This document shows positions 8,539 to 18,345 of a stretch of 64,000 bases of DNA, one piece after another. The DNA is from Dyella sedimenti (GTDB taxonomy: Bacteria; Pseudomonadota; Gammaproteobacteria; Xanthomonadales; Rhodanobacteraceae). The translations under genes were made by a program, and so were the position numbers. The notes beneath the pieces are model-generated. The model had not been told where the DNA came from. It was given only the letters and a program-made list of their open reading frames with translations, and ran no database searches. The stretch is from assembly GCF_022760995.1 (NCBI RefSeq), contig NZ_JAKWJO010000001.1, forward strand, positions 558,001-622,000, written 5' to 3'. Positions within the stretch are counted from its first letter, which is position 1. The number at the start of each line of letters is the position of its first letter.

Positions 8539-9216
8539 GTGTCCACCATTCCCAGTAACAGCAGCACCAGCAACAGCGCCGGCAGTTCATCGAGCACCAA
8601 CGTGAACCAGGCACTGTCCAGCACTATGACGCAGGCCGACTTCCTCAAGCTGATGACGGCCCAGCTGCAGGCGCAGGATCCCACCAACCCCGTCGACAAC
8701 TCGCAGTTCGTCTCGCAGATGGCGCAGTTCAGCCAGCTGTCGGCGACGCAGCAGCTGGATACGGACCTGCAGTCGTTCAGCAGCAACGTGAGTTCGGCGC
8801 TGCAGACCTCGCAGGTGCTCAATTCGTCGAACCTGGTCAACCGCGAGGTGATGGTGCCTTCGGGCACGGCGACCTACGACGGCAGCGACAGCATCACCGG
8901 CGCGGTCAACGTGACCAACGCGGGCAGCGTCACCGTGCAGGTGCTGGATGCCAGCGGCAACGTGGTCCGCACCTTGCCGCTGGGCAGCCAGAACGCCGGC
9001 CTTGCGCAGTTCACCTGGGACGGCAAGGACGATAGCGGCAACGCCGTGGCCAGCGGCAGCTACACGCTGAAGGCTACCTCCGGCAGCGCCTCGCTGGACA
9101 CCTACGTGGCCGGCACGGTCACCGGCGTGGGCTACGGCGGCGATTCGGTGGGTACCTACCTGCAGGTCGCTGGCGTGGGCGGCGTGCCGCTCAGCCAGGT
9201 GGCACAGATTCTCTAA
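8539..9216 (+). CDS. flgD: hook assembly cap protein FlgD
   Basis: 225 residues with a GTG start preceded by GGGAGGAAG. The N-terminal conserved part contains MTQADFLKLMTAQLQAQDPTNPVDNSQFVSQMAQFS, diagnostic of FlgD; the C-terminal part is the FlgD Ig-like/tudor region with DASGNVVRTLPLGSQNAG and FTWDGKDDSGN. FlgD caps the growing hook and is discarded once the hook is complete. The first 30 residues are Ser/Thr/Asn-rich. Confidence 0.96.
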   Translation: MSTIPSNSSTSNSAGSSSSTNVNQALSSTMTQADFLKLMTAQLQAQDPTNPVDNSQFVSQMAQFSQLSATQQLDTDLQSFSSNVSSALQTSQVLNSSNLVNREVMVPSGTATYDGSDSITGAVNVTNAGSVTVQVLDASGNVVRTLPLGSQNAGLAQFTWDGKDDSGNAVASGSYTLKATSGSASLDTYVAGTVTGVGYGGDSVGTYLQVAGVGGVPLSQVAQIL

Positions 9217-9249
9217 CGCTCCACGCGCACTCATCACGAGGAACCGAAC

Positions 9250-10467
9250 ATGGCACTCAATACGGCGCTCAGCGGCATCAATGCGGCCCAGTCCGATCTC
9301 AACGTCATCGCCAACAACATCGCCAACGCCAACACCACGGGCTTCAAGGGTTCGCGCGCGGAGTTCGCCGACATCTACGCGGTGACCGGCCTCAACCTCA
9401 ACTCCACCGCGGTGGGCAGCGGCGTGCGCCTGCAGGACGTGGCGCAGCAGTTCAGCCAGGGCGACATCCAGACCACCGACAACAGCCTGGACCTGGCGAT
9501 CAGCGGCAATGGATTCTTCGTGGTCAACAACGGCAGCGGCGTGACCTATACGCGCGCCGGCGATTTCCAGAAGGACCCCAGCGGCTACATCACCACGCCG
9601 GACGGCTCGCGCCTGCAGATCTATCCGCCCAACGGCGCCGGCGGCTTCGACACCAGCACGCTCACCGACTTCAGCTGGGTGACGGCGCAGAGCAACGCCA
9701 CGGCGACCTCGCAGATCACCATGACCTCGAACCTGCCGGCCAATGCCAGCGTGCCGGCCAACGCGTTCAGCACCAGCGATTCCACCAGCTACAACGCGGC
9801 CGCGCCGGTGACCGTGTACGACTCGCAGGGCGGCTCGCACCAGGCCACCATCTACTACGTCAAGACCGGCACCAACACCTGGGACGCCAACCTGTACGTG
9901 GACGGCCAGAACGCCGGCACGCAGGCGATGACCTTCGATTCCACCGGCCAGCTCACCACGCCGACCAACGGCACGCTGGCCTTCAACACGGTGAACCTGA
10001 GCAACGGCGCGGCCCCGCTGACACTGTCGCTCAACGTGACCGACACCACCCAGTACGGCACGGACTACTCGGCCGGCACCATCTCGCAGAACGGCTTCGA
10101 GGCCGGCACGCTGTCCAACATCGACATCGACAGCAAGGGTGTGGTCACCGCTTACTACTCCAACAACCAGAACACCCAGATCGGCCAGGTGGCGATCGCC
10201 AACTTCGCCAACGTGCAAGGCCTGCGCCAGATCGGCGACGCCAGCTGGGCGGCGAGCACCGATTCGGGCGTGGCGGTGATGGGCACGGCGAGCGTGGGCC
10301 AGTTCGGCTCCATCCAGTCCGGCGCGCTGGAAAGCTCCAACACGGCCGACACCACCTCGCAGCTGGTGGATATGATCCAGGCGCAGCGCGACTACCAGGC
10401 CAACGCACAGGTGCTGTCCACCGACAATACACTGGCCTCGGCGCTGTTCAACGCCGTCTCGCGCTGA
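9250..10467 (+). CDS. flgE: flagellar hook protein FlgE
   Basis: 405 residues. N-terminal NTALSGINAAQSDLNVIANNIANANTTGFKGSRAEFAD and the C-terminal helix ESSNTADTTSQLVDMIQAQRDYQANAQVL are the D0 parts shared by rod, hook and hook-associated proteins; the long Thr/Asn/Ser-rich middle forms the outer hook domains. The size is typical of proteobacterial FlgE. Exported subunit that polymerises into the hook under FlgD, with length set by FliK. RBS ACGAGGAA precedes the start. Confidence 0.97.
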   Translation: MALNTALSGINAAQSDLNVIANNIANANTTGFKGSRAEFADIYAVTGLNLNSTAVGSGVRLQDVAQQFSQGDIQTTDNSLDLAISGNGFFVVNNGSGVTYTRAGDFQKDPSGYITTPDGSRLQIYPPNGAGGFDTSTLTDFSWVTAQSNATATSQITMTSNLPANASVPANAFSTSDSTSYNAAAPVTVYDSQGGSHQATIYYVKTGTNTWDANLYVDGQNAGTQAMTFDSTGQLTTPTNGTLAFNTVNLSNGAAPLTLSLNVTDTTQYGTDYSAGTISQNGFEAGTLSNIDIDSKGVVTAYYSNNQNTQIGQVAIANFANVQGLRQIGDASWAASTDSGVAVMGTASVGQFGSIQSGALESSNTADTTSQLVDMIQAQRDYQANAQVLSTDNTLASALFNAVSR

Positions 10468-10492
10468 TGGCTGACACGAGCAGGCGCTGACC

Positions 10493-11233
10493 ATGGACCG
10501 TTCCGTCTATGTAGCGATGACCGGGGCGACGCAGATCATGCGCGCCCAGGAGGCGGTGAGCCACAACCTGGCCAACGCATCCACGGTGGGCTTCAAGAGC
10601 CAGCTGTCGGCGTTCCAGAGCGTGCCGGTGCTCGGCCAGGGCGCCGGCTCGCGCATCAACGCCGTGGCGCAGGGCGTGGGCCAGGACGGCGGGCAGGGCG
10701 CGCCGATCGACACCGGGCGCTCGCTGGATATCTCCGTGCGCGGCGACGGCTGGATCGCCGTGCAGGCGCCGGACGGCACGGAAGGCTACACCCGCGCGGG
10801 CGACCTGCAGCTCACCGCCGACGGCGGCCTGACCGACAGCCGGGGCAATCCGGTGATGGGCGGTTCCGGGCCCATCACCATCCCTCCGGCGACCGACATC
10901 AGCATCGGCGCCGACGGCACGATTTCCAGCGTGCCGCAGGGCGAGGGTCCCAATGCCCTGGCGATCATCGACCGCATCAAGCTGGTCAATCCCGACCCGG
11001 CCCAGCTCACGCAGGGCGCGGACGGCCTGATGCACATGGCGGACGGTGGCGCGGCGGGTCTCGATGACACCGTCACGATCGCCTCGGGCCAGCTCGAGGG
11101 CAGCAACGTGAATCCTTCCACCGAGCTGGTGAAGATGATCGCGCTTTCGCGCCAGTACGACATGCAGGTGAAGTCCATCAAGACCTCCGAGGACAACGCC
11201 GATTCCGCCCTCAAGCTGCTGCAGTCCAGCTGA
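10493..11233 (+). CDS. flgF: proximal rod protein FlgF
   Basis: 246 residues. N-terminal YVAMTGATQIMRAQEAVSHNLANASTVGFKSQLSAFQ and C-terminal EGSNVNPSTELVKMIALSRQYDMQVK are the family hallmarks; the middle has RSLDISVRGDGWIAVQ and GYTRAGDLQL. FlgF completes the proximal rod. The gene sits between flgE and flgG with 25- and 27-bp gaps, as in most gammaproteobacterial flg clusters. Confidence 0.96.
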   Translation: MDRSVYVAMTGATQIMRAQEAVSHNLANASTVGFKSQLSAFQSVPVLGQGAGSRINAVAQGVGQDGGQGAPIDTGRSLDISVRGDGWIAVQAPDGTEGYTRAGDLQLTADGGLTDSRGNPVMGGSGPITIPPATDISIGADGTISSVPQGEGPNALAIIDRIKLVNPDPAQLTQGADGLMHMADGGAAGLDDTVTIASGQLEGSNVNPSTELVKMIALSRQYDMQVKSIKTSEDNADSALKLLQSS

Positions 11234-11260
11234 GCCTGCCGCCCTTCCGTGGAGTGACCG

Positions 11261-12046
11261 ATGTTTTCTTCCCTGTGGATCGCCAAGACCGGCCTAGACG
11301 CGCAGCAGACGCGCATGGACGTGATCTCCGATAACCTGGCCAACGCCAACACCACCGCGTTCAAGAGCTCGCGCGCGTCGTTCCAGGACCTGATGTACCA
11401 GAACAAGGGCCAGCCCGGCGGGCAGACCACCGAGCAGACCATGTCGCCGTCGGGCCTGATGCTGGGCACCGGCGTGCGCGTGGTGGCCAACGAGAAGCTG
11501 TTCACCGAGGGCAACATCACCCAGACCGGCAATTCGCTGGACGTGGCCATTCAGGGCCGCGGCTTCCTGCAGGTGACGATGCCGGACGGCACGCTGGCCT
11601 ACACGCGCGACGGCTCGTTGCATACCGACGTGAACGGCCAGTTGGTGACCGCGGACGGCTATCCGCTGGACCCGGCCATCACCATCCCGCAGGGCGTGCA
11701 GAGCATCACCATCGGCGCGGACGGCACCGTGTCGGCGACCACCACCGCCACCGCCACGCCGACCACGCTGGGTACGCTGCAACTGGCCGATTTCCTCAAT
11801 CCGGCGGGCCTGCAGCCGATGGGGCAGAACCTCTACGTGGAAACCGCCTCCAGCGGCGCGCCGCAGACCGGGCAGCCCTCGCTCAACGGCATGGGCTCGC
11901 TGCTGCAGGGCTCGCTGGAGTCGTCCAACGTCAACGTGGTGGCCGAGATGGTCAACATGATCGAGACCCAGCGCACCTATGAGATGAATTCCAAGGCGAT
12001 CAGCAGTACCGACCAGATGCTGCAGGACCTGACCGACAAGATGTGA
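11261..12046 (+). CDS. flgG: distal rod protein FlgG
   Basis: 261 residues. It starts [41 protein letters not shown] and ends with the helix [34 protein letters not shown], both close to other FlgG proteins. FlgG forms the distal rod that crosses the P and L rings. The stop overlaps a possible GTG start of flgH. Confidence 0.98.
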   Translation: MFSSLWIAKTGLDAQQTRMDVISDNLANANTTAFKSSRASFQDLMYQNKGQPGGQTTEQTMSPSGLMLGTGVRVVANEKLFTEGNITQTGNSLDVAIQGRGFLQVTMPDGTLAYTRDGSLHTDVNGQLVTADGYPLDPAITIPQGVQSITIGADGTVSATTTATATPTTLGTLQLADFLNPAGLQPMGQNLYVETASSGAPQTGQPSLNGMGSLLQGSLESSNVNVVAEMVNMIETQRTYEMNSKAISSTDQMLQDLTDKM

Positions 12047-12738
12047 GCACCGCCATGCCGTCCTTCCGTTTGCTGCCACGAATCACCGCCGCGCTGTCGC
12101 TGGCCGCGCTGGCCGGCTGCGTCATGCAGGCGCCGCGCGACGACCACCAGTGGGCCGCCACCATGCCGGTGGAGAGCGCCGCGCCGCCGCCGACCGATGG
12201 CGCGATCTACCATGCCGACCAGGGCATGGAGCTGTTCAACGACGCGCGCGCGCACCGCGTGGGCGACATCCTCACCATCTCGCTGGTGGAGAGCACGCAG
12301 GCCTCGAAGAAGGCCACCACCAATACCAGCAAGAAGGATGCGAGCACGATGGGCGCGCCCACCCTGCTCGGGCAGACGCTGAAACTGGGCGGGCAGACCG
12401 CCGACTCCAGCCTCAACAGCAACCGCACCTTCGACGGCAGCGGCGACAGCAGCCAGAGCAACCAGCTCAGCGGCTCGATCACGGTCACCGTGGCGCAGCG
12501 CCTGTCCAACGGCAACCTGCTGGTGCGCGGCGAGAAGGAAGTCACCATCAACCAGGGCCAGGAGCTGATCCGCATCTCCGGCATCGTGCGTCCGCAGGAC
12601 ATCCTGCAGGACAACAGCGTGCCGTCCACGCGCGTGGCCGCCGCGCAGATCGCCTATACCGGCAAGGGCACGCTGGCCGACGCGAACACGCAGGGCTGGC
12701 TGTCGCGCTTCTTCAACTCCAAGTGGATGCCGTATTGA
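12043..12738 (+). CDS. flgH: L-ring lipoprotein FlgH
   Basis: 231 residues from the GTG that overlaps the flgG stop (GTGA); an ATG four codons later (12055) is an equally good start. The signal sequence ends LSLAALAGC, a lipobox with Cys 25 in this numbering, so the protein is lipidated and carried to the outer membrane. Downstream motifs fit Flg[48 protein letters not shown], and [20 protein letters not shown] near the end. It forms the L ring around the distal rod. Confidence 0.96.
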   Translation: MSTAMPSFRLLPRITAALSLAALAGCVMQAPRDDHQWAATMPVESAAPPPTDGAIYHADQGMELFNDARAHRVGDILTISLVESTQASKKATTNTSKKDASTMGAPTLLGQTLKLGGQTADSSLNSNRTFDGSGDSSQSNQLSGSITVTVAQRLSNGNLLVRGEKEVTINQGQELIRISGIVRPQDILQDNSVPSTRVAAAQIAYTGKGTLADANTQGWLSRFFNSKWMPY

Positions 12739-14015
12739 TGAACGCGTCCGTCACAGGTCCGGTGCCGTGCGCTGGCGTGGCGCCACTCCCTCCCAGCCTC
12801 TCCCTGCAAGCAGGAGGAGCAGAGCATGGTGCTTCTCTCCCCTCGGTGGACAGGGAAGAAGCCAGGCGCCGCATTTTTCCCGCCCTTGCGCACAGGGGAG
12901 GGCTGGGGAGGGGGTGGGCTTTCATCCTCGCCATGCTTGCCTTCGCCATCCTCTCGGCCCCGCTGCATGCCGACAAGATCCGCGACCTGGCCCAGGTGGC
13001 CGGCGTGCGCAGCAACCAGTTGATCGGCTATGGCCTGGTGGTGGGCCTGGACAACAGCGGCGACCAGACCACGCAGACGCCGTTCACCACGCAAAGCCTG
13101 GAGAACATGCTGGTGCAGTTCGGCATCACGGTGCCGGCCAACGTGCGCCCGCAGCTGAAGAACGCGGCGGCGGTGACGGTCACCGCGCAGCTGCCGCCAT
13201 TCGCCAAGCCGGGCCAGGCGATCGACGTCACCGTGGCCTCGATCGGCAACGCCAAGAGCATCCGCGGCGGCGAGCTGCTGATGACGCCGCTGCGCGGCGC
13301 CGACGGCAACGTCTATGCCATGGCGCAGGGCAGCGTGGTGGTCGGCGGCGTCAGCGCCTCGGGCAGGAGCGGCTCCAGCGTGCAGGTGAATATTTCCGCC
13401 AGCGGGCGCGTGCCCAACGGCGCCACGGTGGAACGGGCCGTGGCCTCGACCTTCGGCAATGGCGGCGACCTGGTGCTGGACCTGAATACGGCCGACTTCA
13501 CCACCGCCACGCGCATCGCCGAGGCGATCAACCGTACCTATGGCGTCGGCACCGCCAGCGCCATCGATGGCGGTTCGGTCGCCGTGCGCGGCCCGGCCGA
13601 TCCCAGCCAGCGCGTGGCGTGGCTGGGCGCCATCCAGGCACTGGACGTGACGCCGGGCGAGGCGCCCGCGCGCGTGGTGGTCAACTCGCGCACCGGCACG
13701 GTGGTGATCGGTTCCGAGGTGCGGGTGACGCCGGCCGCGGTGGCGCATGGCTCGATCCAGGTCACCATCAGCGAGCAGCCGCAGGTGAGCCAGCCCGGTC
13801 CCTTCAGCAAGGGCGGGCAGACCGTGGTGGTGCCGCAGAGCGACGTGCAGATCAGCGAGGACGGCGGCCACATGTTCAAGTTCGGCCCCGGCACCAACCT
13901 CGACACCATCGTGCGCGCGGTGAACCAGGTGGGTGCCTCGCCCAGCGATCTGATCTCCATCCTGCAGGCGCTCAAGCAAGCCGGCGCCTTGCATGCCGAG
14001 CTGGTGGTGATCTGA
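12738..14015 (+). CDS. flgI: P-ring protein FlgI with an extended N-terminus
   Basis: From the ATG overlapping the flgH stop the frame gives 425 residues, some 55 more than usual. The normal mature FlgI begins at [26 protein letters not shown] (codon at 12972) after a hydrophobic stretch ([19 protein letters not shown]). The only other in-frame ATG, at 12933, would give 360 residues but a signal peptide with no positive charge and no well-spaced RBS. The extra codons (12777-12925) are G/C-rich repeat DNA like that found between other genes here. The rest is standard FlgI ([40 protein letters not shown]). FlgI polymerises in the periplasm with FlgA's help. The true start is uncertain. Confidence 0.9.
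   Translation: MNASVTGPVPCAGVAPLPPSLSLQAGGAEHGASLPSVDREEARRRIFPALAHRGGLGRGWAFILAMLAFAILSAPLHADKIRDLAQVAGVRSNQLIGYGLVVGLDNSGDQTTQTPFTTQSLENMLVQFGITVPANVRPQLKNAAAVTVTAQLPPFAKPGQAIDVTVASIGNAKSIRGGELLMTPLRGADGNVYAMAQGSVVVGGVSASGRSGSSVQVNISASGRVPNGATVERAVASTFGNGGDLVLDLNTADFTTATRIAEAINRTYGVGTASAIDGGSVAVRGPADPSQRVAWLGAIQALDVTPGEAPARVVVNSRTGTVVIGSEVRVTPAAVAHGSIQVTISEQPQVSQPGPFSKGGQTVVVPQSDVQISEDGGHMFKFGPGTNLDTIVRAVNQVGASPSDLISILQALKQAGALHAELVVI
12777..12925 (+). repeat. intergenic-type GC-rich repeat inside the flgI 5' region
   Basis: The stretch contains CTCTCCCTGCAAGCAGGAGG, a CTCTCCCC run and, about 70 bp on, CAGGGGAGGGCTGGGGAGGG, the complementary composition. The same pieces recur in the gaps at 2108-2160, 35384-35532 and 53940-54015. 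It is read in frame as part of flgI if translation starts at 12738. Confidence 0.55.
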
Positions 14016-14971
14016 TGGCGTTGCCGGGCGATGCTGCCAAGAGCCTCAGTACCTGGACCGACCTGTCCGGGTTCCAGGCGCTGCGGCAGAGCGCGCAGGC
14101 CGACGCGAAATCGACCCTGCCGGCGGTGGCCAGGCAGTTCGAGTCGATCTTCACCCAGATGATGCTCAAGTCCATGCGCGAGGCCAGTGCGGGCGACGGC
14201 CTGTTCGACAGCGAGGCCGGCGATGCCTGGCGCGACATGTTCGACCAGCAGCTGTCGATCGAGCTGTCACAGCACGGCAACGGGCTGGGCATCGCCCAGA
14301 TGCTGGAGCGCCAGCTCGGCGGCGCCAGCACCAACGGCGCCGATGCCGCCAGCGTGGCGGCGGTGGACGACGATTGGCGCGAGCGGCTGCGCTCGGTGGC
14401 GGGCACGGCCCGCGCGGCGGGCGCGCGGGTGCTCAAGTGGCTGCCGCAGGATGCCCAGGATTTCGTGCGCCAGCTGGCGCCCTACGCGCAGAAGGCGGCC
14501 GACCGGCTGGGCGTGTCGGTGCGCGCCGTGCTGGCCCAGGCCGCGCTGGAGACCCAGTGGGGCCAGCGCCTGCCGGCCCATGCCAATGGCGACACCAGCA
14601 ACAACCTGTTCGGCATGAAGGCCGGTGGCGGCTGGGACGGCGAGAAGGTGAGCGTGCCGACCCTGGAATTCGAGGACGGGGTGCCGGTGCGCCGCCATGC
14701 CCAGTTCCGCGCCTATGCCAATCCGGGCGAATCCTTCGACGACTATGCGCAATTGATTGCGGACAATCCGCGCTACGCCCGTGCGCTCAACCGCGGCGAG
14801 GACGTGGTGGGCTTCGCCCATGGCCTGGTCAGCGGCGGGTACGCCACCGATCCCTCGTATGCGCAAAAAATCGTGGCGATCGCCAACAGCCCTGCGATGC
14901 GTGACGCACTCGACACCATCCGCCGCGAGGCGCTCAAGAAAGTCGGCGACGCGCCGAATCCCTCCGAGTGA
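14015..14971 (+). CDS. flgJ: rod-capping peptidoglycan hydrolase FlgJ
   Basis: 318 residues, the two-domain form. The N-terminal rod-binding domain (about 25-100) has ARQFESIFTQMMLKSMREAS and the C-terminal glucosaminidase domain (about 150-305) has the catalytic-type Glu in AQAALETQWGQRLP, then NLFGMKAGGGWDG and a repeated aromatic pattern (AQFRAYANPGESFDDYAQLI). FlgJ opens the peptidoglycan for the rod and serves as rod cap. Coupled to flgI by a one-base overlap. Confidence 0.96.
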   Translation: MALPGDAAKSLSTWTDLSGFQALRQSAQADAKSTLPAVARQFESIFTQMMLKSMREASAGDGLFDSEAGDAWRDMFDQQLSIELSQHGNGLGIAQMLERQLGGASTNGADAASVAAVDDDWRERLRSVAGTARAAGARVLKWLPQDAQDFVRQLAPYAQKAADRLGVSVRAVLAQAALETQWGQRLPAHANGDTSNNLFGMKAGGGWDGEKVSVPTLEFEDGVPVRRHAQFRAYANPGESFDDYAQLIADNPRYARALNRGEDVVGFAHGLVSGGYATDPSYAQKIVAIANSPAMRDALDTIRREALKKVGDAPNPSE

Positions 14972-14995
14972 TCCGACCCCCGGAATGAATGACCC

Positions 14996-16873
14996 ATGTC
15001 CAATCTTCTCAACATCGGTGCTTCAGGACTCAGCGCGGCGCAGGTAGCGCTGAGCACGGTCGGCAACAACATCAGCAACGTCAACACGGCCGGGTACAGC
15101 CGCCAGACGGTGGTACAGGTCGAGAGCATTACGCAGTCGGCGGGGAACTACACCATCGGCAGCGGCGTGGACGTGCAGTCGGTGCAGCGCGCCTATAGCG
15201 ACTTCCTCACCACCGCGCTGTGGAGCAGCAACTCCGGCCTGCAGCGCGCCACCACGTACAACGACCTGGCCACCACGCTCAACGGCGCGCTCAGCGCCAG
15301 CGGCAACCTGCAGAGCGCGCTGGACAATTTCTACGGCGCCTTCAGCACGGTGGCCAACACCCCGGGCGTGGCCTCCAGCCGCCAGTCGCTGCTGGGCAAC
15401 GCCAGCTCCCTGGTCACCGTGTTCAATACGCTGGGCCAGCAGCTGGCCTCGCAGCAAAGCCAGGTGAACAGCCAGATCGGCAACACGGTCAACAGCATCA
15501 ACAGCGTCGCCAGCAGCATCGCCGACCTCAACGCCAAGATCCGCGAGGCAGGCGACAACCCGCCCAACGACCTGCTGGACCAGCGCGACAGCATGGTGCA
15601 GACGCTGTCGGGCTACCTGGGCGTGTCCACCTACACGCAGAAGGACGGCACCATCAGCGTGTACGCCTCCAGCGGCCAGGCCCTGGTCAGCGGGGACAAG
15701 TCGTTCGCGCTGACCACCGGCGGCAACGCCTACGATGCCTCGCGCACCGACGTGTTCGACAGCACCGGCACCGACATCAGCAGCAAGCTGAGCGGCGGCA
15801 GCCTGGGCGCCCTGCTGGATTACCGCAGCAACGTGCTGGACGGCGTGCAGAACCAGCTGGGGCAGGCGGCCGTGGCGCTGGCCAGCAGTGTCAACCAGCA
15901 GCAGTCGATGGGCCTGGATCTCTACGGCAAGCAGGGCGGGTCGATGTTCAGCGTGCCTTCGCCGGCCGTGCAGGCCAGTTCCGCCAACCAGGGCAGCGCC
16001 AGCGTATCGGCCGCCATCAGCGACGTATCCCAGCTCACCAGCAACGACTACGTGCTGAGCTACGACGGCGCCAACTGGAACCTGCAGACCACCAGTGGCC
16101 AGAGCGTGGCGATGACCGCCAACGCCGACGGCACCTATTCGGCGGATGGCCTCACCTTCACCCTGTCGGGCACCGCGCAGGCGGGCGACAGCTTCCAGAT
16201 CCAGCCCACGCGGCAGGCCGCCACCGGCCTGGCGCTGACCATGACCGACCCCAACGATATCGCCGCCGCCGCGGCGCTGGCGGCGACGGCGGCCACCAGC
16301 AACACCGGCAACGGCAGCATCGGTTCGGTGACGGTGGACGATCCGGCCAATGCCGCGCTGCTCAGCAACGCCACCGTCAGTTTCCCGACGGCCGGCACCT
16401 ATCAGGTCCTCGGCAGCGATGGCGTCACCGTGTTGGCCAGTGGCAGCTATGCGCCGGGCCAGACCATCAGCGCCAACGGCTGGAGCATCACCCCCTCCGG
16501 CACGCCGGCGGCGGGCGACAGCTTCAGCATCGGCATCAACAGCAACGGCCTCAACGACACCAGCAACGCGCTGGCGCTGGCCGGGCTGGCCGACAAGGGC
16601 GTGCTTGCCGGCGGCACTCAGTCGGTGGTCGATGCCTACGGCACGCTGACCACCAATATCGGCACGGTGGGCAGCCAGGCCCAGACCAACCTCACCACGC
16701 AGACCAGCCTGTACAACCAGGCGATGTCGGCGCAGCAGAGCGTGTCCGGCGTGAACCTCGACGAGGAGGCCGCCAACCTCGTGCGCTACCAGCAGGCCTA
16801 CCAGGCCTCCGCACAGGTGATCTCCACCGCGCAGACCATCTTTTCCAGCCTGATCACGGCGATCCAGGGATAA
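14996..16873 (+). CDS. flgK: hook-filament junction protein FlgK (HAP1)
   Basis: 625 residues. N-terminal LLNIGASGLSAAQVALSTVGNNISNVNTAGYSRQ and the C-terminal EEAANLVRYQQAYQASAQVISTAQTIFSSLI match FlgK. The middle contains an internal near-duplication: LTFTLSGTAQAGDSFQI around residue 385 and ITPSGTPAAGDSFSI around 500, a motif also present in FlgL (FNGMTIAMSGTPAAGDTVSV). FlgK joins hook and filament and is chaperoned by FlgN. No promoter is evident in the 24-bp gap after flgJ. Confidence 0.97.
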   Translation: MSNLLNIGASGLSAAQVALSTVGNNISNVNTAGYSRQTVVQVESITQSAGNYTIGSGVDVQSVQRAYSDFLTTALWSSNSGLQRATTYNDLATTLNGALSASGNLQSALDNFYGAFSTVANTPGVASSRQSLLGNASSLVTVFNTLGQQLASQQSQVNSQIGNTVNSINSVASSIADLNAKIREAGDNPPNDLLDQRDSMVQTLSGYLGVSTYTQKDGTISVYASSGQALVSGDKSFALTTGGNAYDASRTDVFDSTGTDISSKLSGGSLGALLDYRSNVLDGVQNQLGQAAVALASSVNQQQSMGLDLYGKQGGSMFSVPSPAVQASSANQGSASVSAAISDVSQLTSNDYVLSYDGANWNLQTTSGQSVAMTANADGTYSADGLTFTLSGTAQAGDSFQIQPTRQAATGLALTMTDPNDIAAAAALAATAATSNTGNGSIGSVTVDDPANAALLSNATVSFPTAGTYQVLGSDGVTVLASGSYAPGQTISANGWSITPSGTPAAGDSFSIGINSNGLNDTSNALALAGLADKGVLAGGTQSVVDAYGTLTTNIGTVGSQAQTNLTTQTSLYNQAMSAQQSVSGVNLDEEAANLVRYQQAYQASAQVISTAQTIFSSLITAIQG

Positions 16874-16879
16874 TCCGTT

Positions 16880-18106
16880 ATGCGTCTCTCCACCGCGTGG
16901 ATGTACCAGCAGTCGCTCACCACCATGCTCAGCCAGCAGAGCGCGCTGGCGGTGACGCAGAACCAGGTCGATACGGGCAACCGCATCAACGTGGCCTCGG
17001 ACGATCCGGCCGGCGCGGGGCAGGTGGTCAGCCTCAACCACGTCATCGCGGCCAATACCCAGTATTCGACCAATATCGACAGCGCCACCACCCGCCTGAA
17101 TACCGAGGCGAGCACGCTCAGCTCGGTCAATAGCGCGCTCGACACCGTGCGCACGCTGGGCTTGCAGGCCGTCAACGGCACCCTGTCGGACAGCGACCGC
17201 CAGAGCATCGCCAGCCAGCTCAGCCAGATCCGCGACCAGCTGGTGCAACTGGCCAACACCACCGACAGCAACGGCAACGCGCTGTTCGCCGGCACCAGCA
17301 CCACCACCACGCCGTTCCAGGTGGGCGCCAATGGCGTGGTCAGCTATTCCGGCAACGGCGGCGAGCAGTTCTCGGCCATCGGCTCGGGCCTGCAGGTCGT
17401 CACCGGCGATTCGGGCGCGGGCCTGTTCATGAACATCCCGCAGGGCAACGGCTCCTTCGTGGCCAATGCCGGTTCGGGCAATATCGGCACGCTGGTGGTC
17501 GGTTCCAACAGCGTCACCGATCTTTCGGCCTGGAGCAGCGCGCTGGCCGGCAGCGGTGGCGGCTATACCATCACCTTCGATGCGGACGGCAACTGGACGG
17601 CCGCGGATGCCAATGGCAATCCGGTGCTCGACAGCAGCGGCAACGCGGTGACGGGAACCTACACGGATGGCGGCTCGATCAGCTTCAACGGCATGACCAT
17701 CGCCATGAGCGGCACGCCCGCGGCGGGCGACACGGTCAGCGTGGCCTCGGGCCAGCAGCAGGACGTGTTCAGCACCTTGAACAACATGATCGCCGCCCTG
17801 CAGGGCGGTGGCAGCGATACGCAGCTGACCAATGCCATGAACCGGCAGATCGAGTCGATCGATCAGGCGCAGTCGGCGATCAGCGCGACCCAGGTCGCCA
17901 TCGGCGGACGGCTGGACACGTTGACGCAGCAGCAAGGCACCTACAGCGACCTCAACGTCACCTACCAGACCGCGCTGTCGGACGTGCAGGGCGCGGACGC
18001 CTATACCGCGATCAGCAACCTGTCGCTGCAATCGACGGCGCTGCAGGCGACGCAGCAGGTGTTCGCGCAGGTGAAGTCGATGAGCCTGTTCAACTACCTC
18101 AAGTAG
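16880..18106 (+). CDS. flgL: hook-filament junction protein FlgL (HAP3)
   Basis: 408 residues starting MRLSTAWMYQQSLTTMLSQQSAL, with the flagellin-like N-terminus (GNRINVASDDPAGAGQVVSLNHVI; LGLQAVNGTLSDSDRQSIASQLSQIRDQLV; NGNALFAGT) and a C-terminal flagellin-like helix ending SLFNYLK. FlgL is placed between FlgK and the filament. It is the last gene of the flg block; a 239-bp region with the fliC promoter follows. Confidence 0.95.
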   Translation: MRLSTAWMYQQSLTTMLSQQSALAVTQNQVDTGNRINVASDDPAGAGQVVSLNHVIAANTQYSTNIDSATTRLNTEASTLSSVNSALDTVRTLGLQAVNGTLSDSDRQSIASQLSQIRDQLVQLANTTDSNGNALFAGTSTTTTPFQVGANGVVSYSGNGGEQFSAIGSGLQVVTGDSGAGLFMNIPQGNGSFVANAGSGNIGTLVVGSNSVTDLSAWSSALAGSGGGYTITFDADGNWTAADANGNPVLDSSGNAVTGTYTDGGSISFNGMTIAMSGTPAAGDTVSVASGQQQDVFSTLNNMIAALQGGGSDTQLTNAMNRQIESIDQAQSAISATQVAIGGRLDTLTQQQGTYSDLNVTYQTALSDVQGADAYTAISNLSLQSTALQATQQVFAQVKSMSLFNYLK

Positions 18107-18165
18107 GCATGGCGATCGACGGGCAGGATGTTGCGGTTTTCCCTCGGGCGGGAGGCAAGACGGAA

Positions 18166-18182
18166 CGCAAGCTTGCGGTTTT
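18166..18182 (+). terminator. possible terminator after flgL
   Basis: CGCAAGCTTGCG, a perfect 12-bp palindrome (at most a 4-bp stem with a 4-nt loop), followed by GTTTT. It is 60 bp downstream of the flgL stop and upstream of the fliC promoter. Short stem; a weak candidate. Confidence 0.35.
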
Positions 18183-18226
18183 GTCAGCGCGACAAGTGAG
18201 CTGCATCACGAAATGGCACCATCGGC

Positions 18227-18253
18227 TCAAGTAATCCGAGCCAGCGCCGAAAA
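18227..18253 (+). promoter_or_regulatory. FliA (sigma28) promoter of fliC
   Basis: TCAAGTAA, 11-nt spacer, GCCGAAAA, 92 bp upstream of the flagellin ATG. The -10 box has A for T at position 6 of the consensus. Transcription would start near 18260, leaving a leader of about 85 nt that contains several GGA triplets. Confidence 0.87.
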
Positions 18254-18345
18254 GCTCACCGAGGCGGATGGTGAGCCCAAACGGGAACCCTGACGCCGGA
18301 ACGACAACGCCAACAGACCGGCTACCGGTTCCGCAGGAGAAATCC

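Noticed and set aside
15023..18031. A 1002-codon open frame on the minus strand opposite flgK/flgL, and similar long antisense frames (8587-10494, 47901-50483, 61847-63919).
   Set aside because: They lie opposite clear genes, consist of His/Arg/Ala/Gly-rich sequence typical of reverse-strand reading of GC-rich codons, and show no family motifs or RBS.
18254..18276. Hairpin GCTCACC/GGTGAGC with a GGA in its loop near the fliC transcription start.
   Set aside because: The left arm begins directly after the -10 box, so most of it would not be transcribed; kept only as part of the leader GGA count.
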